Assembly: GCF_000186865.1 (NCBI RefSeq)
Contig: NW_008705565.1
Coordinates: forward strand, 790,767-854,766
Direction: 5' to 3'
DNA from: Aureococcus anophagefferens
Lineage: Eukaryota > Sar > Pelagophyceae > Pelagomonadales > Pelagomonadaceae
DNA length: 64,000 nucleotides
Both the position numbers and the translations under genes were made by a program. Under the pieces are notes generated by a model, which worked only from the letters and a program-made list of their open reading frames with translations, was not told the origin of the DNA and did no database searches. Shown in pieces: positions 55,901 to 64,000 of this stretch (within the stretch, counting starts at the first letter, position 1; each line of letters begins with the position of its first letter).

Positions 55901-58900
55901 GCGCCGAGCGACGGCGACGTCGTCGGCGACTGGACTTATTTCGACGGCCACTGGTACAAGCTCTTCGCCGGGGCCGGCGAGACCTGGGCCGACGCGCGCG
56001 ATGCGTGCGCCGCGGAGGGCGCGTATTTGGCCGAAACAAACGGCCAGGCGGAGCACAACTTCGTCACCGCGCTCATCGCCGCGCAAACCCTGAACTCCTT
56101 CCAGGTCTGGCTCGGCGGGAGCGCCCGCGACTTCGCGGGCATGTGGGAATGGCGGACGACGGGCGAGCTCTTCAGTGCCGGCGCTCACCACTCGGACCTC
56201 GCGAACGCGCCGGCCGTCTTCACGCGCTGGAACGCCAACGAGCCCAACGGCAACGGCGTCTGCGTCGCCCAGTGGGCCTCCGGCGGCACCTGGGACGACA
56301 AGGCCTGCTCGGCCGAGAACGAGTTTTTGTGCGAGAGCGTCCACGCGCGCGCGGCGTCCGCGGCCGTCGAGCTCGCGCGCGGCGAGGCGCGCCACTTCGA
56401 GCTCCTGCACGTGCACAACTCGTCCGTCGGCGGCGCGATTCTGGGCCTCGAGCTCCTCATCGAGACGGCCGACGACTCGTTCTCGACGAAGGTCTCGGGC
56501 AGCCACTCGCTGTCCATGGAGTTCTTCCGCGAGATCTCCTCCGAGCCGCTGCCCGTCGTCGTCTCCGTGGGCGAGACGGCGGCGACGGCGCTCGCGTCGG
56601 CCTGCTACGGCAAGTCCTGCGCCTTCGCATACAGCCCCGACGCGACGCCGACGGTGACGCGCGTGACGCCCGCCGGCGGCACCTCGGGCCAGCTCGTCAC
56701 CGTCGAGGGGTCCTTATTCTCGACGATCGCGGGCGAGGTCACCGTCGGGATCGGCGGCGCGGCCTGCGAGGTGTCCTACGTCAACGAGTCGGCCATCGAA
56801 TGCGTCTTGGCGGAGGACGAGGCCCAGGGCGGCACCTACCCCGTGGACGTCTACGTCGCGGGGCTCGGCGCCGCGCGGCAGCAGAACGCGTCCGCTCTGT
56901 ACACCGTCGAGGTCCGCGTCGACGACTTTGCGCCAAAGAACGGGAGCCTCCACGCCGGCGACATCGTGCGCATCTGGGGGCGCGGGTTTTCCCGGTTCGG
57001 CCCGCAGAACGAGGTCGACGTCGCGGGCGCGCGGTGCGTGCCGCGGACGCTGAAGAACTTCGCGTGCCGAGTGTCCGAGTACGACAGCGGCTACGCCTGC
57101 GCGTGGACCTCCGAGGACTGGAAGGGCTACGCCATGGTCGCCAACGCCCACGCGAAATCCGCGGACCGCGCGAACAGCGAGTGGCTCGACTACAGCTCGA
57201 CGACGTACGTCGAGTGCGTCCTCGAGGACGACGTCGCGGGCCTCAACGACACCCGAACGGGCCCGGTCACCGTGACGCTCGCGCGCGAGGCCGAGCTCCA
57301 CGACGCGGGCGTCGTCCGCCAGACCTACGCGGCCGCCGTCGCGGACCAGCTCGACATGGCGACGCGCGACCTCGACTGCTTCGTGCTCCTGGGCTACCGC
57401 ATCTGGAACTGGGGGCTCGAGCTCAAGGGCGAGGACGACCGCGGCAACGCGACGTACACGCCCGTCAAGGACTGCGTCCTCTGGGACGACGACTACGACC
57501 AGCGCGGCACGTTCCTCGACGACGCGAACTACACGGGCGCGTCGGCGCAATCGTCGGGCAACTACACGTTCCTCGCGGCGGAGACGCCCGTCGTCGCGTC
57601 GATGGACGCCCTGGGCATGGCGGGCCAGGAGATCACGCTCCGGGGCGCCAACTTCGACGCGAACGTCGCCGAGTGGGACTTCCACTGGCGCATGGACGAG
57701 TTCGGCTTCTACACGCAGCCCGAGTCGCCCGTCGTCTACGTCGGCGGCAGCCCGACGGTGCTGACCTTCGCGAACGCGACGATGATCAAGCTGCTGCCGA
57801 CCTACAACATGCACGACATCGCCTGGGACGTCGACGTCTGGATCCGCGGCCGGGGCCTCGCGGGCGGCAACAAGTCCTTCGTCTACGCGAACTATTTGTA
57901 CGAGGTGGCGCCGCGCCGCGGCTCCACGGAGGGCGGCACGACGCTCACGCTCAGCGGCTCCGGCTTCACGAACACGCACACGTTCTACGCCGCCGAGTCG
58001 GGGAACGACATGGGCGACGACCGGCGTCGCGAGAGTTTTTTGAAACCATGGAACATTGTCGCGCTCCGTAGGCGACTCGCGCGCGGACTACACGATCACG
58101 CTCCCCGGCGGCACGCTCTGCGACGTGACCGCGAGCTCGAAGTACGAGCTCCAGTGCGTCACGCGCGCGCTAGCGGACGACGCGTACGCGGAGGCGCCGG
58201 GGCTGGTCGACGCGGAGGTCGCGTGGAACTACGAGCCCTTCTATTTCGGCTGCGCGCTCCGGACGTGCGCCCCGCCGGGCTGCAAGCGAGCAGCTGTGTG
58301 GGAATTCAACTCTTCAATGTGCGCGCCGTGGAGAGCTGAACGAGGGAAGATCGCTCGTCCAGAAACTAGCCAAGACGACTTCGACTTGATCGAGCCATAG
58401 AGTTCGGCCACGACGTCGCGGTTCACTGATTGATTTCCACACAGGCTCGCGGTCGGCGACCCGGACGAGAAGCTCTGTCTGTTCGAGTTCACGAAGGAGA
58501 GCACGCCCAAGTTCGACCACGTGCGTGGGCGGTGTCTTTGAGAGATTAATACCGCGCTTGAACATACTTGCGTAGGCGCCGGTCCGGTCCAACGCGACGT
58601 TCAACCGCGACAGCTGGTTCGTCGCGCCCGGCGGGTCTTTGACGCTCGACGTCGTCAAGGAGGCGCCCGGCGGCTTCAACTGGACGAACATCTCGGAGAC
58701 GCTCGGCGGCGAGGACGAGCTCGCGGATTTGTTCCGGGTGACCGTGGGCGGCGCGAACTGCACGGGCGTCGCGTTCGACGACGACTTGAAGGCGCTCACG
58801 TGCGCCGTCGACGCGGACGCGGCCGTCGAGCTCGCCGGGGCGCTGTCCGTCTTCGCGTCGGGGCGCTACGGCTACGCCGAGCTGACGGGCAAGACGACGC

Positions 58901-61900
58901 TCGACGTGCGGCCGACGGTGGCGAACCTCTCCCAGAGCGCCGGGTCGCTCAACGGCGGCACGCGCCTCGTCGTCGAGGGCGCGGGCTTCGAGGCCGGCGC
59001 GACCTCCGTCGTCGTCGACGGCGTTGCATCGTGCGGCGACGTCGTGGTGCTGAACTCGTCGACGCTGTCGTGCGTCACGGACCGCGTCGCGACGGCCTCG
59101 AAAGACGCGACGTTCGGCGGCGAGCTCGTCGTCACCGTCTCGGGGATCCCGTCGGCCTGCGTCGCCAAGTCCTGCGACTACGCGTTCCAGGGCAACGACA
59201 CGCGCTACACGCCGCGCGTCGCGGCCGTGTCCGGCGCGACGGCGGGGACCTACGCGTCCGGCGCGACGCTGGTGCTGGTCGGCGAGGGCTTCGCGACGCG
59301 CGGGAACGCCGTTTTAATCGGCGAAACGACGTGCCCCGTGGTCGCGGAGAACGAGACGTTGGTCGAGTGCGCCGTGCCGAAGCACGCCGCGGGCGTCTTC
59401 GAGGTCAGGCTGCGCGTGCCGGGCAAGGGCTACGCCGTGGGCCACAAGCTCTGGTACCGCTCGGACTTCAAGCTCTCGACGCAGGTTTTGAGCGGCTCGC
59501 TCTACGGCGGCCAGAGCATCACGCTCGCGGGCAAGGGCTTCCCCGTGTGCTCCGTCGACGCGCAGGAGACCTCGGGCCTGTGCCGCGTCGATCGCGGATG
59601 CACCTGGGAGACCGTCGACGGCGCGGACGTCGACGTGGCGTTTTCCGCGACGAGCGGCGCGTCCTTTGGCGTCGACGTCGTGTCGAGCTCCTACGACGGG
59701 CTCTCGCTCGTGACGACGCTCCGCGACGTCGACGGGACCGACGCGGACGCGGACTCCGGCGATCTGACCGTGAGCGTCGTGTTCGGCAATACCGGAGCCG
59801 CGTCCACGGCTTCCGCGAACGTCGTCGCCGCGGACGGCGGGTTCACGGGCGACGGCAGCCAGGGCAACGCGTTCGACAGCTCCGCGGCGACCTACTGGGA
59901 GGCGGCCTGGCCGGCGGGCTGGGCCTTCGCGCCGCTCACGTACGACCTCGGCGAGACGACGCCCATCGGCAGCTACAGCGTTTCGCGCGACGCGACCTCC
60001 TGCGACGCGTGGACCTTGAAGGGCTCCGAGGACGGCATCGCGTGGGACACGCTCGACGTCTACAACAACACGGGCTACAACGGGACGCGGACCGTGTCTG
60101 CTTTGGTGAATGGCTCTACGGTCTCGAGGACGGTGCACGGCGACTGCATCATCTGGGGTACAGAGGACCGGACGATCGACGCGCCGGGGCTTTACCGGTA
60201 CTATCGCTGGAGCTTCTTCCAGGGCGCGATCATGGACGATCTCGACGGCTACTTAAGAGTGAAGGACATCTCGATGACGTACGCCTCGTTCGCGAGCAAC
60301 GCGACGTACTCGCGGACCAGCGCCTCGACGCCGTCCGTCGATCGCGTGCTCAACGACGGACCCGGCTATTTCCGCGAGATCGTGCGCATCGGCGGCTCGG
60401 GCTTTGGTGACGGTGACGACGTGGCAGTCACCGTGGGCGGCATGGAATGTCCGGTCATGTGGGCCAACGAGACCTATATCGCCTGCGCGTCGCCGAACGC
60501 GTCCGCGGGCACCTATCCGGTTGTGGTCTACGCGCCGGACGGCCTCGCGGGACCGGCCGCGCCGGTCGAATACGAGGTCGCGCTCGACATAGCAAATTTC
60601 ACGGAGGAAACACCTCTGCGGGGCTCCATGGGCGGCGGCACCGTGATCACGTTCGAGGGCTTCGGATTTGCTGAGGCGCCGGAAGACAACATCGTCACCA
60701 TCGCTGGCGCGGACTGCCACGTGATCGAATTTTGGAACGACTTCGACGAGAGTCTCGAGCCCACCTTCTATCCCTCACTCTCGCCGACGTTTTACCCTAC
60801 GCTCTCTCCCACGTTTTCGCCGGAGCCGACGACGGCGACACCGACCCTGGCTCCAGCGCCCGCGCCAACATCTCCGCCAACCGGGGGACCCACAGCTATT
60901 CCCGCGAGCGCGCCGACGGCCGCCCCGACGTCGGTCCCCGCGCCGTCGCCTACTTCGGTCCCGACGAGTCCGCCGAGCTCGGTGCCGACGTCGTCGCCCT
61001 CGAGCGGGCCCACGTACAGCACTTGGCAGCCAACCCCGCGGCCTTCGACCGCTGGCCCGTCTGTCGTGCCGACCATGACGCCGGCGCCTTCCGCGGCCCC
61101 GACTTATGCGACGTGGACGCCCAGCGCTGCGCCCACGTACAAAAGCGATGCGCCCTCGCCGGCTCCGACCTATCGAAGCGATTCGCCGACGCCTTATCCG
61201 TCAACTGGAGCGCCTAGCCCTTGTCCGTCGACCGCCGCGCCGACGTACACGACCTGGGCCCCGAGCCTCTCGCCGACCTACGATACGTGGGCGCCGACCT
61301 ACACGACGTGGTCTCCGACGCTCGCGCCGACGCACGTGCCGACGCCCGGCAGACCCTCTTCGTCGCCCACGGCAGTCCCCACATCGACGCCCACGTCCGC
61401 GCCAACGATCCCCGCGCCGAGCGCCGAGCCGTCTGCGGTGCCAACTTCAGCGCCCACATCCGTCCCGACGGCGCTTCCGTCGGCCATTCCGGCCTCGGAG
61501 CCCACGCCCGCGCCGCTGCCGGTGCCGACGCCGCTTCCTAGTGCGGCGCCGTCCTCGATCCCCTCGGCCCCGCCGAGCGCCTCGCCCAGCGGCCTGCCCT
61601 CTTCGACGCCGACGTCTTCGCTGGTTCCGACCTTGTCGCTGGTCCCGTCCTACTGCCCCACGGCTATCCCGACGGCCGAACCGTCGGCCGCGCCGTCTCC
61701 GGAACCGAGCTTCATGCCGTCGACGAGCGCGCCGACGCCGAACGCGACGGAGTGGAGCAGCTTCAACTACATGTCGACGTTGACCTGCGTGACCGGTTCG
61801 CTCCCGGAGAACGCCACAGAGCTTACGTCCGCTCGTCCGCTCGTGCAAACGCGGCTGCGCACCAACGAGCGGCTCATTCTCTTTTCTGGATCCAGTAGCG

Positions 61901-63635
61901 AGTCCGCCTTTGTCGCGATCGAGAACTCTCGAGGCTGCCGCTTCCGGAACGAGCTCCTTTCGCGGTACTCCGGCGGCATCACGTTCGCGTTCTACGATGC
62001 ACAGGCGCGCACGATCGTGGACAGCTACGAGACCACGTCGCTCACCGTCAGCTCCTCGCAGAGCGCCGTCGCGTTCATCGAGTCGTACGAGTCCCGCACG
62101 GACCTCATCTTCGTCGTCGTCACGAGGCAGTGGTTCCGCCTGTACGCGGAATGGACGCTAACCGCAGCGATGAAGCGCTGCGGCGCATCCGCGGCGCTCT
62201 TCAAGCTGCCCGTCCACAGGGCAGCAAAAGAGAGCGAAATTCCCAACTTCAAAGGCTCATATCTCGGCCGTTTTCCACTCGTTTTGGCTGATTTTTGGAC
62301 GAGCGATCATCTCTCGGAACGGTCTCGAAGCGTGGATGCATCGCCGCGGCGGCGCCCGCGCCTTTGAGCTGTGGGCGTCCGCCGCGCGCGGATCCGGGCA
62401 TCGGCGGCTTCGAGTGCGGCCTGCCGTCCGCCGGCGGCACCGACGGCGCCTGGCTGCCCCGAGGCGCCGGCGCGGCCTGCCGTCCGCCGGCGGCACCGCT
62501 TTCTGGAACGCGCACGCGCGGAACACTCATGTTGAAGCGATGTTGAATCTCTCTTTTGCTGCCCAGGCCCGGAAGCGACGGCGACTGGGTCCGCGGCCAC
62601 TACGCGCTCATCGGCCAGTGCGGCACGGGCGTGTCCTGGAGCTCCAGCAAGGGCCTCGAGGCTTCTTCCGTGGACGACGCCGTGACGCTGGACATCGACA
62701 TCGACAGTTTCTTCAAAATTCCGAACGGAGAAGCCCTCGTCGACTTCAACTTCACCTACGACCCGAAGCTCAGTCCGACGCAGTGTCGCAGGTGCCTGCG
62801 TAGGCGCCTACGAGGCTACGTAGCCTCGGCTCGAGCCTCTGGAGCCTACGTAGGCACCGCCATTGACGGGCTACGTAGGCGCGTCACAGACGCTGCCGCG
62901 GCAAGGGCCCACTCAGCTATGCCCCCGTATGCTTCGGGGTGCCTGCTCGGGCCTGCGCCGTGGCGGCATCTGATGCGCCTACGTAGCCTCGTCCGGAGCC
63001 TACGATTCTATGACCTACGCGCCCTCGCAGGTCCGACGCTCACGAGCTTGAGCCGCTTCAACGGCACGACGGCCGGCGGCACGACGCTCGAGATCAACAT
63101 GACGGGCATTGAGACCCGCGTCGACCGCTGCACCGTGCCGGGTCCAAATCTCGCGCCCCGCGCAGGCATTGCCAAAGGTCTCGCGACGACAGGGAACGTC
63201 TCGGTGACGCTCGGCGGCGTCGCGTGCGCCGTCAAGTACTCGGAGATAGGCACCTATCGCGACCAGCATCTCTGCGACTGGGACGACGTCGACTGCACGA
63301 ACATTGGGATCTCCTACGACGACTATAGCAATACCACCATGATCACGTGCCTCACGAACTCCTGGGACTACTCCGGGGACGCCAAGGACGCGAACGTCAT
63401 CGTCGCGCTCGAGCCCTGGGGCAACGCTCGCAACCCCTCGGGCCTCACGTGGAGCTACATCGACCTCTGGAGCGCGCTGACGACGTGGGGCGGCGACGCG
63501 GCCAACGTGCCCGAGGCGCGAAACCGGTGTCTCTTCTTTTTGATGGGCGGGTTTGGTGGGGCTATTCGATCGTGCGGACGACGGCCCGGGACGGCGACTT
63601 CAACATTCGACGGCGACTTCAACAGCAACTACTGA
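52952..63635 (+). CDS. Giant secreted IPT/TIG-repeat protein with PA14-like, C-type lectin, F5/8-like and PT-rich regions
   Basis: Exons 52952-58025, 58072-58297, 58445-58520, 58576-62207 or -62220, 62567-62784 and 63031-63635 give about 3,280 residues. The leader is MLLRLVAAATLVACAVGQG. At least ten IPT/TIG units occur (typical opening SVSPALGSLEGGTLVTIAG). A PA14-like part is near residue 930. A C-type lectin domain at about 992-1130 shows FTRWNANEPNGNG and WDDKACSAENEFLCE. An F5/8-like domain is encoded near 59820-60300. A 330-residue PT/PS-rich spacer (60755-61755) follows, then another IPT unit. It is probably a cell-surface adhesin or recognition protein, fibrocystin-like in part. The 3' end after 63500 is uncertain. 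Confidence 0.85.
58298..58444 (+). mobile_element. Introner element, family A, 147-nt intron
   Basis: The ends are CTGTGTGGGAATTC (from 58294) and GATTTCCACACAG. The interior shares CAATGTGCGCG with the other family A copies and a GTCCAGAAACTAGCC core with both families. The flanking 8-mers GCGAGCAG (58286-58293) and GCTCGCGG (58445-58452) now agree at five positions, so the duplication has decayed. The spacing of 4 nt before GT and the phase are preserved. Confidence 0.85.
62221..62566 (-). mobile_element. Introner element, family B, inserted in reverse orientation, 346 nt
   Basis: The ends are CAGGGCAGCAAAAGAGAG (from 62217) and CTCTCTTTTGCTGCCCAG. Internally it is the reverse complement of the element at 41979-42166: CGATCATCTCTCGGA here against TCCGAGAGATGATCG there. 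It is longer because of a GC-rich centre with a 27-bp direct repeat (62416-62442 and 62472-62498). The flanks GCCCGTCC and GCCCGGAA match for five bases only, with one extra A before the left end. Confidence 0.88.
62785..63030 (+). mobile_element. Third introner-like family, CTACGTAG-rich, 246 nt
   Basis: GTCCGACG at 62773-62780 and 63031-63038 is an exact 8-bp duplication. The 4 nt CAGT precede the GT donor, and the acceptor is CTCGCAG. Splicing joins the coding frame to an IPT/TIG opening (PTLTSLSRFNGTTAGGT). The interior contains CTACGTAG four times, in GGCTACGTAGCC- and GCCTACGTAGGC-type palindromes. Because 246 is divisible by three and has no stop in frame, retention would also give an open frame. 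Confidence 0.8.
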
Positions 63636-64000
63636 CGGACCGCAGCGGGAGCCGTTCGCCGGGGCTTTCCCAGAGCGGCGGTTTCCGCTCCCAGGACTCA
63701 CGCGTTCATCGCGAGAGCCCTGGGCGAAGACGGTGTGAAGTCAAAAATCGACCACCGCGAGCGGCGCCGTGAACGCGATGGTTCTGTGGGCCGAGCGCTG
63801 AAGTTCGACGCGGCGACGGTCCGGACGCCGTCGATGTGGCTCTACGACCCGACGGCCAGTGCAAAAGCTCCTCTGCAGGACAACACGGTCTGAGGCTCCG
63901 ACGACCACGATCCGAGGCTCCGACGACCACCGCGAGCGGAGGAACGCGCCGGGAATGCGCGGAGAAGGGCCGCGGCGCGGAGTCGTCCCTGGGCGAGTTT
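63636..64000. other. Window end, possible further exons of the giant gene
   Basis: Short coding-like pieces occur, e.g. LKFDAATVRTPSMWLYDPTA from about 63800 to a TGA near 63893. These could be a later exon of the giant protein, but I cannot fix splice sites. A 22-bp unit (GAGGCTCCGACGACCAC...) is tandemly duplicated at about 63891-63932. Confidence 0.35.

Noticed and set aside
62240..62360. Conserved-looking peptide GRFPLVLADFWTSDHLSERS shared with 42000-42150 (other strand)
   Set aside because: The similarity is due to the shared introner DNA read in a frame, not a gene.
1..64000. tRNA, rRNA, CRISPR or bacterial operon features
   Set aside because: No cloverleaf with a T-loop GGTTCRA motif, no rRNA-like blocks, no spaced repeats and no Shine-Dalgarno-led gene strings were found by eye.

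Overview
This window looks like nuclear DNA of a small, GC-rich, gene-dense eukaryotic microalga. A stramenopile of the pelagophyte type, such as Aureococcus, is my best inference. The evidence is: roughly two-thirds GC; head-to-head and tail-to-tail genes with very short spacers; few introns, mostly 37-90 nt; a plastid-type leader with an A-F cleavage site; SEL1/MYND, IPT/TIG, PT-rich surface and YHYH proteins typical of marine heterokont algae; and introns that are recognisable DNA-transposon insertions ('introners'), a process documented in Aureococcus. There is no bacterial operon structure. I found no rRNA, tRNA or CRISPR array.

Layout. 1-7.6 kb: an alanine-rich fragment, a coiled-coil protein split by an introner, a small secreted basic protein, a cold-shock/RRM RNA-binding protein, and a decayed stretch with two frame-broken gene remnants. 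7.6-13.7 kb: a PhyH-type dioxygenase, an AAAP amino-acid transporter, a protein with a SAP-like N-terminus, a SHOCT-tailed protein whose frame is broken by a (GGCC)n tract, and a 3' gene fragment. 14-21 kb: a MYND/RING/SEL1 protein, an EF-hand protein with an introner, a YHYH protein with four Cys-rich repeats, and citrate synthase. 21-32 kb: a polytopic membrane protein, small Cys-rich and coiled-coil proteins, an LPMO-like secreted protein, EF-Ts, a rhodanese/SH3-like protein, an RIIa/EF-hand protein, a 258-bp inverted-repeat element and a plastid-targeted membrane protein. 32-43 kb: a patatin-type lipase, an ABCA-type transporter, a glycosyltransferase and a Deg/HtrA protease. 43-53 kb: a PP5-like phosphatase, a nucleotide-sugar transporter, two ankyrin proteins, a TPR-prefoldin fusion and a GT2 glycosyltransferase. 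53-64 kb: one giant multi-exon secreted IPT/TIG protein with PA14-like, C-type lectin, F5/8-like and PT-rich regions.

The genes do not form one pathway. The unifying signal is the introner system. At five sites the host DNA reads: 8-bp target duplication, 4 nt from the element end, the intron (GT or GC donor, AG acceptor), then the second copy of the 8 bp. A sixth site keeps the layout with a decayed duplication, and a seventh carries an extra base. After splicing, 8+4 = 12 nt remain, so each insertion adds exactly four codons and keeps the frame. In one case the four residues lie in the D-loop of an ABC ATPase. Two related elements lie in opposite orientations and both carry usable splice sites. 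A further family is rich in CTACGTAG palindromes. Coordinates for multi-exon genes below are whole spans, with exon limits in the text.
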